Origin: Tetragenococcus halophilus subsp. halophilus DSM 20339
GTDB lineage: Bacteria > Bacillota > Bacilli > Lactobacillales > Enterococcaceae
Direction of reading: 5' to 3'
Length of the DNA: 64,000 nucleotides
NCBI RefSeq assembly: GCF_003841405.1
Contig: NZ_PXYA01000002.1
Span: 248,001 to 312,000 of the forward strand
Shown: piece by piece, positions 54,118-63,959 of the stretch
Position numbering within the stretch: the stretch's first letter is position 1
Layout: every line of letters begins with the position of its first letter
Notes under the pieces: generated by a model
Database searches by the model: none
The model's input: the letters and a program-made list of their open reading frames with translations, nothing else
Told to the model about the DNA's origin: nothing
Translations under genes and position numbers: made by a program

Positions 54118-54519
54118 TTACGAACTCCAGTCTTTTTCCCCGGCTTTTTTAGCTTCTGCCATAATTTGTTCAAGATCATTTGAACTCCCTGCAGTAATCG
54201 CTGCTGCAAATGCGCCTTCAACAAGTGGACCATCGACAAGATAATAACGTTCTTGTTGGTCTTCTTCTAGCATATCTTTTGCCATTTCAGCGTTGAGAAT
54301 TGCACTACCGATATCAGCAAAAACCAAAAAAGTATCCTCTTTAGAAGCTTCGTTTACTGCATCTACAATTTTCGTCGGATCAGAACCTATTTCATCTTCT
54401 GTCGTACCACCTAGTGAATAAATGGATACATCATCGGAAGTTTGCATTTGTTCAATCATTTTTTTAATCCCATCAGTAATTTCCTTACTGTGCGAAATGA
54501 GTAAAAAACTAGTCTTCAT
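54118..54519 (-). CDS. dhaM: PTS-dependent dihydroxyacetone phosphotransferase DhaM
   Basis: The 133-residue protein is a single EIIA-Man-like domain, phosphorylated by HPr, with its probable active histidine in ISHSKEITDGI (H10). It has no fused HPr/EI domains, as is usual in Gram-positive bacteria. It leads dhaMKL rather than ending it. Confidence 0.93.
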   Translation of the reverse strand: MKTSFLLISHSKEITDGIKKMIEQMQTSDDVSIYSLGGTTEDEIGSDPTKIVDAVNEASKEDTFLVFADIGSAILNAEMAKDMLEEDQQERYYLVDGPLVEGAFAAAITAGSSNDLEQIMAEAKKAGEKDWSS

Positions 54520-54580
54520 CTTATTATGCTCCTTTACTTGAAACTGATAGTTAAGTTTTTGCGTTTATTTCATTTGCAAA

Positions 54581-54632
54581 AGTAAACGTTTTATTCAATT
54601 TCAATCATATCATAGCTCAAAAAAAATAACAA
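54581..54632 (-). promoter_or_regulatory. dhaMKL promoter with cre-like site
   Basis: On the minus strand TTGTTA (54627-54632), 17-bp spacer, TATGAT (54604-54609). The sequence 54581-54594 (ATAAAACGTTTACT) resembles a CcpA box and covers the predicted start region, suggesting catabolite repression. Confidence 0.55.
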
Positions 54633-54679
54633 TTTTTCGAAATAGCTTTTGCTTTGATTATTAAACAATCTAACCATTA

Positions 54680-54859
54680 GCTTGGCACATGGCCCCTTAT
54701 CAGATTGACTTTGGGCCGTTAGCATAGCTTTTGGTCCTTCTTTTAACTGGGTTTAGGCCAAGTTCTCCACTTGTGGCCCTTCTTTTGATTATCCTTAGGC
54801 CAATTGTTTCTCCTTTGGTCCCAACTCAGAATGACTTTAGACCAACTTCTCCCTTTATA
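54680..54859. repeat. Degenerate ~42-bp tandem repeat with internal GGCC/TTGGTCC hairpins
   Basis: At least four diverged units follow one another, each with a GGCCAA- or GGCC-like block, ~10-15 bases, then TTGGTCC or TGGCCC and a T-rich tail; several end in ATTGACTTT. The paired blocks are self-complementary, so each unit can fold. No coding potential is evident. It separates the dha promoter from the npr terminator. Confidence 0.65.
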
Positions 54860-54890
54860 TTTAGAGATATAAAAATAAAAATTTCCAAGC

Positions 54891-54922
54891 AAAAAACCAG
54901 CGAATTTATATCCGCTGGTTTT
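54891..54922 (-). terminator. npr terminator
   Basis: On the minus strand AAAACCAGCG (54913-54922) pairs with CGCTGGTTTT (54893-54902), then further T bases, 10 bp after the stop. Confidence 0.9.
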
Positions 54923-54931
54923 AGTTATCTA

Positions 54932-56296
54932 TTATCTTTTTTCTACATCACGTAAAGCTTGTTGTGCACCTACGTTAATAATACTCCAAGGTCGATCAAA
55001 GTCTGGTTGGAAGAAGAAATCTGCATAAGCCAGATCATCTAGGGTTAATTTTTCTTGAATAGCTAAAGAAAGAGCATTGATATTTTGTGTAACGTCTTCT
55101 TTAGACATGATTTGTGCTCCTAGAACTCGTGTTGTTTCTGGATCATAAGTTAATTTGAAGTAAACTTGCGCATTGCCATATTTATCAGGTACAAATGGTG
55201 GGCGATAACTATCTGTTACCAGAGTAGACATTGTTTCTACCCCGTAGTTACCAGCAGTACCTTCTTTGATTCCTGTGGATGCAAATTTATAATCAAATAA
55301 TGAAAGTGCGCTTGAACCTGAAACACTTGGAACTGCTTTATTGTAACCTAAGGCATTTTTAGCAGCAAAGCGTCCTTGTCGTCTTGCGTTAGATGCTAAA
55401 GCAATGCGAGAAGGCGTACCATCGGTTGGCGCAAATTTTACTAAAGTTGCATCTCCTACTGCATAAACATCTGGTGCACTTGTTTGCAAGTAATCATCAA
55501 TGTCAATTAAACCACCAGCTGTTAGATCTAATGTCCCATCTAACCATTCTGTATTTGGTTTGATTCCTGCGGTTACTACAACTAAGTCTGCTGGATATGT
55601 TGCTTGGTCCGTCACAACTTTAGTGACTTTACCATCTTTTCCTTCAAAACGTTGAATGTTTTGACTCGTAGCCGCTGTGATATTATTCTTTTCTATCTCT
55701 TCGGTCAAAATATCGGTAAATTCTTTATCCAAGTAGGTGTCTAATATCCTTGGCAAAACATCAATAAGTGTAACCTTTTTCCCAGCTTTGGCAAAAACTT
55801 CTGCAGCTTCAATACCAATATAGCCGGCACCCACAACAACAACGTTATTTACGTCAGGTTCGACCGTTTTACGTTTTATCTTGATTGCCCAGTCACGACC
55901 GCGCATTGCATATATATTTTCTAAATCATTTCCTTCGACCGGTAGTGTTGCAGGAACAGCACCGGAACTTAGAATTAATTTATCGTAATTTTCATCGCGC
56001 TCTGTCCCATCGCGATGGTTGACCACGTGAACTGTATGATTGTCTGGATCAACAGCTGTGATTTCTTGTTCAACAAATACTGAAACTCCTTTTGAACGCA
56101 TTTTTTCAGGAGTTGCATAGCTGACATCATTTACATTTTTTACATAGCCTTCAAGGTATAATTGCATACCACAAGACAAGAATGAAATAAAGTCGCCTTT
56201 CTCATACCATTGGATTTCTGTATCTGGCTCGTCCATTAATAATTCACGAACTGCTTCATATCCACCGTGGGAAGATCCAACAACAATAACTTTCAT
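54932..56296 (-). CDS. npr: NADH peroxidase
   Basis: The FAD enzyme reduces H2O2 to water with NADH. The 454-residue sequence resembles E. faecalis Npr throughout: [16 protein letters not shown] with His10 and [15 protein letters not shown] with the redox Cys42 (sulfenate), then the NAD motif [16 protein letters not shown]2O-forming NADH oxidases share Cys42, so oxidase activity cannot be excluded, but overall similarity favours the peroxidase. Monocistronic, convergent spacing to the repeat array. Confidence 0.88.
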   Translation of the reverse strand: MKVIVVGSSHGGYEAVRELLMDEPDTEIQWYEKGDFISFLSCGMQLYLEGYVKNVNDVSYATPEKMRSKGVSVFVEQEITAVDPDNHTVHVVNHRDGTERDENYDKLILSSGAVPATLPVEGNDLENIYAMRGRDWAIKIKRKTVEPDVNNVVVVGAGYIGIEAAEVFAKAGKKVTLIDVLPRILDTYLDKEFTDILTEEIEKNNITAATSQNIQRFEGKDGKVTKVVTDQATYPADLVVVTAGIKPNTEWLDGTLDLTAGGLIDIDDYLQTSAPDVYAVGDATLVKFAPTDGTPSRIALASNARRQGRFAAKNALGYNKAVPSVSGSSALSLFDYKFASTGIKEGTAGNYGVETMSTLVTDSYRPPFVPDKYGNAQVYFKLTYDPETTRVLGAQIMSKEDVTQNINALSLAIQEKLTLDDLAYADFFFQPDFDRPWSIINVGAQQALRDVEKR

Positions 56297-56569
56297 GTGA
56301 TTCCCTCCATTGATTAAAATTTCCGATGTGAAAACATCTACTTTTACTTTAAAACAGAAGCCGTTTTATTGCAAACAAATCATTTTAACAGTTGCGCAAT
56401 CAAACTTTTGCCATATTCCATTTTTTGCCTGAAATTTCACAAGAAAATGGTGATATGACTTGTTTATAAGAATTAATTCACATGGAAACAACTATTATTA
56501 AATTTTTTTGTTAAATAAAAATAAAAAAATTTTTTAAAGATTTTGCGTATTTACTTATAAAGTAGAATT

Positions 56570-56667
56570 TAATGTTAATCAACATTACCTGTTCGCTATT
56601 TGAACAGATATCTTTTACATACATAATTTTCATAAAACTTTACATATCACATGTTACGCGTTACACT
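56570..56667 (+). promoter_or_regulatory. xfp promoter region with three dyads
   Basis: TTTACA (56639-56644), 17-bp spacer and TACACT (56662-56667) form a good promoter. TGTTACGCGTTACA (56652-56665), a near-perfect dyad, overlaps the -10. Upstream lie TAATGTT-AATC-AACATTA (56570-56587) and CTGTTC-N7-GAACAG (56589-56607). The long gap 56297-56714 holds no gene, only these sites and AT-rich sequence. Confidence 0.6.
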
Positions 56668-56714
56668 AGTAAATGTAGGTATTTAAGTAAAAAATACTAA
56701 AAAGGAGTATTTAT

Positions 56715-59078
56715 ATGTCAGTAAATATCGATTCAAAAGAATATCTAGAAAGAATGAACGCATGGTGGCGCGCAGCAAATTATATTTCTGTCGCACAAAT
56801 TTTTCTAAGAGACAATCCTTTATTACGTCGTCCTCTTGAAAAAGAAGATATAAAAATTAATCCTATTGGTCATTGGGGAACTATCTCAGGACAAAACTTT
56901 ATCTATGTTCATTTAAATCGTGTGATTAATAAATATGGTTTAAACATGTTCTACATTGAAGGACCAGGACATGGTGGACAAGTAATGGTATCTAACTCCT
57001 ATATTGATGGTAGTTATTCAGAAATTTATCCAGATGTCACACAAGATGAAGCGGGTTTGAAAAAATTATTTAAACAATTTTCTTTTCCTGGTGGTATGGG
57101 TTCTCACGCAGCACCAGAAACGCCAGGTTCAATCCACGAAGGTGGCGAATTGGGCTATTCAATGTCCCATGCTGTTGGTGCGGTTTTAGATAACCCAGAT
57201 GTTATTGCAGCAACAGTTATTGGCGATGGTGAAGCAGAAACAGGCCCACTAGCCGCTAGCTGGATGTCTAATAACTTTATTAACCCTGTAAATGATGGTG
57301 CAGTTTTGCCTATTTTAAACCTAAATGGTGCTAAAATCGCTAATCCTACTGTGCTAGCGCGTAAAAGCGATAAAGATTTGCAGAAATATTTTGAAGGCTT
57401 GGGCTGGAAACCTTACTTTGTTGAAGGTGACGACCCTGAAAAAATGCATCCATTAATGGCAGAAACATTGGACGCTGTTATTAATGAAATTCAATCGATT
57501 CAAAAAGAAGCTCGTAAAGGTTCAGCTGAAGATGTAGCTATGCCGCATTGGCCAGTCATTGTTTTCCGTACGCCAAAAGGTTGGGAAGGCCCAGAAAAAT
57601 GGGATAATGAACAAATTGCTGGGACTTTCCGTGCGCACCAAGTACCAATTCCGGTAGATGCAAGTCATATGGAATATGCAAATGACCTAGCAAAATGGTT
57701 GAAATCTTACCGTCCTGAAGAATTGTTTGATGAAAATGGCACGATTATTGATGCAATTAAAGAACTTTCGCCTAAAGGTGACAATAGAATGTCAGTTAAC
57801 CCTATTACTAATGGCGGACTTGACCCTAAAGCTCTTAATATGCCCGATTGGCACACGCATGCAGTAGACACCAGCAAGCGCGGTACAGATAAAGCACAAG
57901 ATATGTCTGTTCTAGGTGGTTTTATTGCAGATATTATGGAAAATAATCCTAAAAATTTCCGTATTTTTGGACCAGATGAAACAAAATCAAATCGTTTAAA
58001 CAAAGTATTCGACGTTACAAATCGGCAATGGGTAGAACCTAGAGAATTATCCGATGAATGGCAATCTGCTGTGGGTCGTGTGATTGATGGACAATTATCA
58101 GAACACCAAGCTGAAGGTTTCTTAGAAGGTTATACTCTTACTGGACGTCATGGTTTCTTTGCAAGCTATGAAGCTTTCTTGCGGATCGTAGATTCAATGT
58201 TAACACAACACTTTAAGTGGATTAGAAAAGCAAATGAAAAAAGCTGGCGTAAGAAATATCCATCTTTGAATGTAATTTCTTCATCAACAGCGTTCCAACA
58301 AGACCATAATGGATATACTCATCAAGACCCAGGCGTTATTACTCATTTAGCTGAGAAAAAACCTGAATATATTAGAGAATATTTCCCGGCTGATGCAAAC
58401 AGCTTGATGGCTGTTATGGATAAAGCTTTAAAAGATGAAAATGTCATCAACTTGATTACATCTAGTAAGCATCCAAGACCACAATTTTATTCCGTCGAAG
58501 AAGCACAAGAACTTGTCGATTACGGCGTGAAGAAAATTGATTGGGCAAGTAACGATCAAGACAGCGAACCTGATATCGTATTTGCAGCTGCTGGTTCGGA
58601 ACCAAACTTAGAAGCGTTAGCAGCTATCTCGATCTTACATGAACAATTCCCTGAAATGAAGATTCGTTTTATTAACGTTATCGATCTTTTGAAACTACGT
58701 CATCCTGATGTAGACCCACGTGGTTTAAGCGATGAAGCATTTGATGAATTGTTTACAACAGATAAACCTGTTATCTTTAACTTCCACGGTTATGAAGGAT
58801 TGATTCGTGACATCTTCTTTACACGGCACAACCGTAATCTAAGCATTCATGGCTATCGTGAAGATGGAGACATCACAACACCATTTGATATGCGGGTTAA
58901 AAATGAATTGGATCGCTTCCATTTGGCCAAAGACGCTGCTAATACCATTTATGCAGAAAAAGCAGCTGATTTTATTCAAGAAATGGATAAAACTTTACAA
59001 TATCATCATGATTATATTCGTGAAAATGGTGATGATATTAGTGAAGTACAAAATTGGGAATGGAAAGATTTGAAGTAA
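56715..59078 (+). CDS. xfp: Xylulose-5-phosphate/fructose-6-phosphate phosphoketolase
   Basis: The thiamine diphosphate enzyme splits xylulose-5-phosphate with phosphate to acetyl phosphate and glyceraldehyde-3-phosphate, the key heterofermentative step. The 787-residue protein has the family motifs [37 protein letters not shown] (ThDP site), [19 protein letters not shown] and [15 protein letters not shown]. Length is full. AAAAGGAG at 8 nt upstream of the ATG. The upstream region suggests regulation. Confidence 0.97.
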   Translation: MSVNIDSKEYLERMNAWWRAANYISVAQIFLRDNPLLRRPLEKEDIKINPIGHWGTISGQNFIYVHLNRVINKYGLNMFYIEGPGHGGQVMVSNSYIDGSYSEIYPDVTQDEAGLKKLFKQFSFPGGMGSHAAPETPGSIHEGGELGYSMSHAVGAVLDNPDVIAATVIGDGEAETGPLAASWMSNNFINPVNDGAVLPILNLNGAKIANPTVLARKSDKDLQKYFEGLGWKPYFVEGDDPEKMHPLMAETLDAVINEIQSIQKEARKGSAEDVAMPHWPVIVFRTPKGWEGPEKWDNEQIAGTFRAHQVPIPVDASHMEYANDLAKWLKSYRPEELFDENGTIIDAIKELSPKGDNRMSVNPITNGGLDPKALNMPDWHTHAVDTSKRGTDKAQDMSVLGGFIADIMENNPKNFRIFGPDETKSNRLNKVFDVTNRQWVEPRELSDEWQSAVGRVIDGQLSEHQAEGFLEGYTLTGRHGFFASYEAFLRIVDSMLTQHFKWIRKANEKSWRKKYPSLNVISSSTAFQQDHNGYTHQDPGVITHLAEKKPEYIREYFPADANSLMAVMDKALKDENVINLITSSKHPRPQFYSVEEAQELVDYGVKKIDWASNDQDSEPDIVFAAAGSEPNLEALAAISILHEQFPEMKIRFINVIDLLKLRHPDVDPRGLSDEAFDELFTTDKPVIFNFHGYEGLIRDIFFTRHNRNLSIHGYREDGDITTPFDMRVKNELDRFHLAKDAANTIYAEKAADFIQEMDKTLQYHHDYIRENGDDISEVQNWEWKDLK

Positions 59079-59090
59079 TCTCACCCAAAC

Positions 59091-59136
59091 AAAAAATATC
59101 CGCGCTCAATTAAAATTTGAGCACGGATATTTTTTA
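59091..59136. terminator. xfp terminator, bidirectional
   Basis: An ~18-bp stem with one mismatch (AAAAAATATCCG / CGGATATTTTTT outer part) lies between convergent xfp and the DinB-like gene. Confidence 0.9.
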
Positions 59137-59147
59137 TATTTCTTTAC

Positions 59148-59657
59148 TTATTTGCCAATAACCAGTCTTCTTGTATAAACTGCTTGACCTGAATGCATGT
59201 CAGCATCATCAATAATAGAAACAATACGTGCCTGCCGAGTAACTACAGGTGTCCAATTTCTATCGATGACTTCATCAAGCATATCATCATTTAGTTGTTC
59301 CAGATAAGATTTTGTCAACTTAACAGCCGCATCTAAATAATCAACTAATAGTTGTCTATCATTGACTTTTACTTTCGCCGCTTCTTCAGGTGTGTGTATA
59401 TAGTCTTGTGTATCATCTGGCAAGTCTAAGGAAAACTTCGTATTCCAACCATCGCTTGTCCGCATAGGTTCATTCCCCTTAAGTTCTGAAATTTGCAGGT
59501 CCAGCTCTCTTGCTGTATGCCACATAAGCCAAGTAACAGACTTGATAATCGGCGTAGGCATCGTATTTGCTCGTTCCATATCCATTTGATCCAGCGTATC
59601 AACAAGACGTTCTTGCGCACGATCTAAAGTATCCATAGACATTTGTGTACTTTGCAT
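59148..59657 (-). CDS. DinB/DUF664 family protein
   Basis: The 169-residue four-helix protein has metal-binding-type histidines: WLMWHTARELDLQI and a C-terminal DADMHSGQAVYTRRL. The DinB superfamily includes thiol S-transferases using bacillithiol or mycothiol and proteins of unknown role. Its place next to the thiol/peroxide operon is suggestive only. GGAGG upstream of the ATG. Confidence 0.85.
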   Translation of the reverse strand: MQSTQMSMDTLDRAQERLVDTLDQMDMERANTMPTPIIKSVTWLMWHTARELDLQISELKGNEPMRTSDGWNTKFSLDLPDDTQDYIHTPEEAAKVKVNDRQLLVDYLDAAVKLTKSYLEQLNDDMLDEVIDRNWTPVVTRQARIVSIIDDADMHSGQAVYTRRLVIGK

Positions 59658-59767
59658 ATTATCTCCTCCATTTTTATTTATAAATTATTACTCATCAAAT
59701 AAAACGTTCCACTTTCAATCTAACACAGCTGGCAAATCACAACAAATTATTAACTTTTGTTGTATGT

Positions 59768-59806
59768 AAAAAAGCACCTAAGTAAAAAAGTTTACTTAGA
59801 TGCTTT
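59768..59806 (-). terminator. trxB-ohrR-gpx-trxA operon terminator
   Basis: On the minus strand a stem of ~17 bp (59770-59806 arms AAAGCA..CTAAGTAAA / TTTACTTAG..TGCTTT, one mismatch) ends in a T run, just after the trxA stop. Confidence 0.85.
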
Positions 59807-59811
59807 GATCT

Positions 59812-60129
59812 TTAATCAATATATTGTTCTAATGTTTGTTGCACTTGTTCTTTTGGATGGAAGCCTACTAATGTTTCAACAACTTCTCCATCTTTTTTAA
59901 TCATTAAAGTAGGAATACTCATAATTCCAAATTGACTTGGTGTTTCTGGATTTTCGTCGATATCCATTTTGTTGAAAGCCACTTTATCGCCAATTTCTTC
60001 TGACAATTGTTCAATTGCTGGAGATTGCATCTTACATGGACCACACCAAGTTGCCCAAAAATCAGTTAGCGTTACTCCATTCGCTGTGTCTTTTGCAAAA
60101 GTTTGATCTGTTGTTACATCTACAGACAT
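59812..60129 (-). CDS. trxA: Thioredoxin
   Basis: The 105-residue disulfide reductase has the active site WCGPCK (ATWCGPCKMQSP) and the cis-proline loop SIPTLMI. The ATG at 60129 has AAGGAGG upstream; the longer frame starting 60159 is unlikely. Last gene of a four-gene redox operon, supplying reduced thioredoxin to the peroxidase encoded before it. Confidence 0.95.
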   Translation of the reverse strand: MSVDVTTDQTFAKDTANGVTLTDFWATWCGPCKMQSPAIEQLSEEIGDKVAFNKMDIDENPETPSQFGIMSIPTLMIKKDGEVVETLVGFHPKEQVQQTLEQYID

Positions 60130-60170
60130 AATAAAAATCCTCCTTATAATAATTCTCATTTTTTAAATGT

Positions 60171-60644
60171 TTACTCTGTTTTTAGTGCTTCGGTAATATC
60201 TTCTTCCATTTTCTCTAGCTTGGTTTGTGGCGCGTATCGTTTAATAACTTCTCCGTCTCGCCCCACTAGAAATTTCGTAAAATTCCATTTAATCTTTCCA
60301 TGACCAGCTGCCTCTTTTAAGTGGGTAAATAGCGGGTCTTCTTTGTTTCCATTTACTTCAACCCTTTTAGTCATTGGGAAAGTAACGCCATAATGGACTT
60401 TACAATAATTATCTGTTTCATCATCACTGTCTAGTTCTTGATGAAATTGGTTTGAAGGCAAACCTAACACTTCAAATCCTTGATCCTTATATTTTTGATA
60501 GAAAGATTCAAGTGTCTCAAGTTGAGGCGCAAGTCCACATTTACTAGCAGTGTTTACAATGACAACAACCTTGCCTTTGTAATCACTTAACTCAAGCGTT
60601 TCTCCGTTCATTTCTGTTTCCTTGAAATCATAAATTGTTGCCAT
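60171..60644 (-). CDS. gpx: Glutathione peroxidase family thiol peroxidase
   Basis: The 157-residue enzyme reduces peroxides, here probably with thioredoxin as donor since trxA and trxB flank it. The peroxidatic cysteine is C36 (NTASKCGLAPQ), with the Gln and Trp of the catalytic triad in GLPSNQF and IKWNFTKFLV. The chain starts at ATG 60644 (MATIYDFKETEMNG), after AAAGGGAAG. Confidence 0.93.
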   Translation of the reverse strand: MATIYDFKETEMNGETLELSDYKGKVVVIVNTASKCGLAPQLETLESFYQKYKDQGFEVLGLPSNQFHQELDSDDETDNYCKVHYGVTFPMTKRVEVNGNKEDPLFTHLKEAAGHGKIKWNFTKFLVGRDGEVIKRYAPQTKLEKMEEDITEALKTE

Positions 60645-60673
60645 GGTAAACCACTTCCCTTTCAAAAATGTGA

Positions 60674-61138
60674 TTAAACCGTCTCTTGCGTTGTTTGTTC
60701 CAAGTAATTTTTCAAGCCATCCATCAAGTATTTATTATCTTCTAACATACGATAATACTGATCAGTGCTTATTCCAGCCTGTTCATTACATTTCTCAAGA
60801 CAATTTTCGACTGCTGCTTTTTGTTCTCTACCTTTTTCAGTAAGCTGTATTGTCAATTGACGTTGATCATTTTCAGCTCGACAACGAGTCAACCAACCCG
60901 CACTTTCGAGTCGTTTTAACAACGGCGTTAAGGTGTTACTTGCCAAATCCAATTCTTTTGCTAAATCACTTAGCGTTTTACAATCTTGCTGCCAAAGAGC
61001 TAACAATACTATATACTGTGTATAAGTCAAATGGTAAGGTTCTAATGCTTTTTGATAGTATTTAGCAAAAAGCCGATTGACATTGTAAATCGAAAAACAA
61101 AGTTGGTCAGCTAATCTTGTATCTGTCATATCTTTCAT
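60674..61138 (-). CDS. ohrR: OhrR-like MarR-family peroxide sensor
   Basis: The 154-residue repressor has a MarR winged helix (CKTLSDLAKELDLASNTLTPLLKRLESAGWLTR) and the reactive Cys14 in ADQLCFSIYNVNRL, the position oxidised by organic peroxides in OhrR. It lies inside the trxB-gpx-trxA operon, so it likely controls that operon; no ohr gene is adjacent. The gene starts 27 bp after trxB. Confidence 0.9.
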   Translation of the reverse strand: MKDMTDTRLADQLCFSIYNVNRLFAKYYQKALEPYHLTYTQYIVLLALWQQDCKTLSDLAKELDLASNTLTPLLKRLESAGWLTRCRAENDQRQLTIQLTEKGREQKAAVENCLEKCNEQAGISTDQYYRMLEDNKYLMDGLKNYLEQTTQETV

Positions 61139-61164
61139 CTAAAGCCACCCTTTGTTCTTATTAT

Positions 61165-62112
61165 TTACACATTTGCTGCTTCAGTCTTTGCTTCTAATTC
61201 AGTAATGTATTGATAAGCTTTTTGTCCAGCAATCCCACCATCATTGGTTGCAGTAACTACTTGGCGCAATTCTTTCTTGCGAATATCACCTATAGCAAAA
61301 ATACCAGGAATTGTTGTTTCCATATTTTCATTGGTAACAAACCAACCATTCTCATCGGTAATATTCAAAGATCTAAACGGCTCACTCATCGGTTCAATAC
61401 CTACATAAATAAAAATGCCGCCTGCATCAGCAGTGAAAGGTTCTCCTGTTTTGTTGTTAACTCCCTTAACACCCGTTACTTTGTTACCATCACCGGTGAT
61501 TTCTTGGACATTACTATCCCAAATGAAATCAATTTTATCATTCTTAAATGCACGGTCTTGGATAATTTGTTGTGCTCTTAATTCGTCACGGCGATGAATA
61601 ATTGTTACTTTATCAACCAAACGTGTGAGGTATTCTCCTTCTTCTACTGCAGAATCGCCGCCGCCTATAACAACTACATGTTGATTACGGAAAAAGGCGC
61701 CATCACAAACAGCACAATTTGATACACCGCGTCCTCGATATTCTTCTTCGCCCGGAACACCTAGATCGCGATAATTCGAACCTGTCCCAATAATAATCGC
61801 TTTAGTTTCATAATTATCTGCATCAGTTTCGATGGTTTTATAATCACCATGATCAGTCACTGATTTAACCGTCCCATAACCAAAATCAGCACCAAATTGA
61901 ATGGCTGAATCATACATTTCTTGTGATAAATCAGGTCCTAAAATAGATTTAAAACCAGGATAATTTTCAATTTCAGCTGTATTATTCATTTGTCCACCAT
62001 AAATACCCCGATCGAGTAACATGACAGATAAATTTGCTCTTGAAGCATAAAGTGCTGCAGTCATACCTGCGGGTCCTGCTCCGATAATGACTACATCATA
62101 TTTTTTTGCCAT
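61165..62112 (-). CDS. trxB: Thioredoxin reductase
   Basis: The 315-residue FAD/NADPH enzyme reduces thioredoxin. FAD motif GAGPAGMTAAL (11-21), the redox disulfide CAVC (C133, C136) and NADPH motif VIGGGDSAVEEG are all present. First gene of the operon. AAGGAAGTG precedes the ATG. Confidence 0.97.
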   Translation of the reverse strand: MAKKYDVVIIGAGPAGMTAALYASRANLSVMLLDRGIYGGQMNNTAEIENYPGFKSILGPDLSQEMYDSAIQFGADFGYGTVKSVTDHGDYKTIETDADNYETKAIIIGTGSNYRDLGVPGEEEYRGRGVSNCAVCDGAFFRNQHVVVIGGGDSAVEEGEYLTRLVDKVTIIHRRDELRAQQIIQDRAFKNDKIDFIWDSNVQEITGDGNKVTGVKGVNNKTGEPFTADAGGIFIYVGIEPMSEPFRSLNITDENGWFVTNENMETTIPGIFAIGDIRKKELRQVVTATNDGGIAGQKAYQYITELEAKTEAANV

Positions 62113-62236
62113 TTAAACACTTCCTTTATCCCAACATTCAATCGCGCACGATTGATTCTGTTTCTATACTAAACTTATTCTATAATTTTCGCAATTATTT
62201 TGTTTAACTTTCATTACAATAAATCAATCCTAACAT

Positions 62237-63168
62237 TTATTGAACGATTTGTACTTCCAAAGCTTCTGAAAAATGTAATTGTCCATCTTTGGTAATTACC
62301 AAACCTTCTAATTCATTCGATTGATTTAAAATATCAATGATTTCATCCGGCTGTTTACCAAACAAACGTGTCGTCCAAATCTCGCCATCTACTGACTTAT
62401 CAGAAACAATCGTTACACTCGCTAAATCTGTTTCAAGTGGAAATCCTGTTTCTTGATCAAAAATATGATGGAAAGTTTGACCATTGATCGTATTCGTCCG
62501 TTCATAGATCCCTGAGGTAACCACTGACTTATCTTTTACCCTAACAACTGCTTTTAGTTCTCCTCTTTTTGAAAATGGGCTTTGAATACCAATACGCCAA
62601 CAACCATCTTCATGTTTTGGAGCAGGTCCATAAGTTAACACATTCCCCCCAAATCAATTAAGGCCGAATGTACACCATTTTCTTTAAAGAAAGTTAACAG
62701 TTTATCCGCAAAGTAGCCTTTAGCGATAGCGCCTAAATCTAAAGACATTCCTTTTTTCTCTAAAAAAACGGTCTTAGCTTCTTCATTTATATAAATATTT
62801 TGCGGATCAATTCGTTGTAATAATAATTGAACCATCTGATCTGACGGACGGTTGGCATTATCAAAACCGATACGCCAAGCTTGAATCAACGGTCCAATAG
62901 CAATATTTAAAAAACTATCTTTGGGCAAACTATGTTTCTTTCCTAATTGGATCAATTCAAATAATTCATCATCAGCCTTTACAGGTGCTACACCTGCTTG
63001 GTGATTGATTATCATTAATTCTGAAGCATCATCATTTGCGCTAAAACGTTTTTCATAATCGATGAGACGATTCTCGGCTTCTGGCAATAGTTCATCTGCT
63101 TGTTCATGTTGAATCCATAATTTAATGACTGTTCCCATCAAGTAACAGGTACGTCTTTCTTCATTCAT
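62237..63168 (-). pseudogene. apbE: FAD:protein FMN transferase ApbE, split by a G-run frameshift
   Basis: Two frames together give a full ApbE. The first (63168 down to 62635) runs MNEERRTCYLMGTVIKLW... to SALIDLGG and stops. The second (62641 down to 62237) resumes with LTYGPAPKHEDGCWRIGIQ. A seventh G in the G6 run (62645-62650) would restore LIDLGGNVLTYG. ApbE attaches FMN covalently to Thr of redox proteins such as extracellular electron-transfer flavoproteins. No lipoprotein signal is visible, so a lipid-anchored form is not evident. The break may be real, slip-prone or a sequencing error. Confidence 0.85.
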
Positions 63169-63175
63169 AAGCTCC

Positions 63176-63832
63176 CTACTTTCTTTTTGTTAAAATTAAT
63201 CGATAACCATCTAAAAAACTCGTCGCAAATGTCGACTGGTTTTTCACATAAATTTTTCCAAATTCATCAAGTAGGCCATGGAATTCTTGCGCCTGTTCTA
63301 GGGTAAAATCGTCTAATACTGGTAGAAGTTTTTTTAATGAGCGATAATTTTTGATTCCTTCCACCTGCAAAAAAGTAAATAATTTTTGTGTATATTTATC
63401 CGCTACAAATACTTTTTCAGCAAACACATAAAGCAGTAATACATCTGCAGTTTCCTCGCCAATCCCATGTAAAGACAATAATCGTTGACGTAGCTTCCCT
63501 TGATAAACTTTTTTTATTTTTTCTAAGTCAAAGTTATATTCTTGCAACCACTGAAATACGTCCATAATCGCTTTACTTTTATTTTTATAAAAACCGCTAG
63601 GACGAATCAAAGAGATTAGATGTTCTTTATCCAGTTTGCTAACTTCTTCGGGGGCAAAATCCGTCACTGATTTAATATTTGCTAATGATTTTTCAACATT
63701 CTTCCAATTTGTATTTTGAACTAAGATGGCGCCTAAAATAATTTCAAACTTACTATCTGCTGGCCACCATCCTTGCGGTCCCATTATAGCTAGCATTTTT
63801 TGATACAATTGATATAATGTTAGATACTGCAT
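63176..63832 (-). CDS. MagIII-like HhH-GPD DNA glycosylase
   Basis: The 218-residue protein has the endonuclease III fold: ILGAILVQNTNWKNVEKSL, the hairpin-helix-hairpin LHGIGEETADVLLLYVF and the catalytic Asp in VADKYTQK. The C-terminal Fe-S cluster cysteines of EndoIII are absent and Glu replaces the lyase Lys. Both features and the length match MagIII, a 3-methyladenine glycosylase. It probably removes alkylated bases. The gene lies next to apbE. Confidence 0.85.
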   Translation of the reverse strand: MQYLTLYQLYQKMLAIMGPQGWWPADSKFEIILGAILVQNTNWKNVEKSLANIKSVTDFAPEEVSKLDKEHLISLIRPSGFYKNKSKAIMDVFQWLQEYNFDLEKIKKVYQGKLRQRLLSLHGIGEETADVLLLYVFAEKVFVADKYTQKLFTFLQVEGIKNYRSLKKLLPVLDDFTLEQAQEFHGLLDEFGKIYVKNQSTFATSFLDGYRLILTKRK

Positions 63833-63904
63833 ATTTACTTCTCTTTCCTATTTTATGCTATTTATTTTAACATAAATACTTCCTAAGATTGACCGCTTAT
63901 TTAT

Positions 63905-63945
63905 AAAAAAACAGACTAGAAAACGTAACAAAGTCTTCAGTCTGT
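63905..63945 (-). terminator. Terminator of the gene entering from the right edge
   Basis: On the minus strand ACAGACT (63939-63945) pairs with AGTCTGT (63911-63917), followed by T7, shortly after the stop at 63960. Confidence 0.75.
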
Positions 63946-63959
63946 AAAAGTACAATTTT

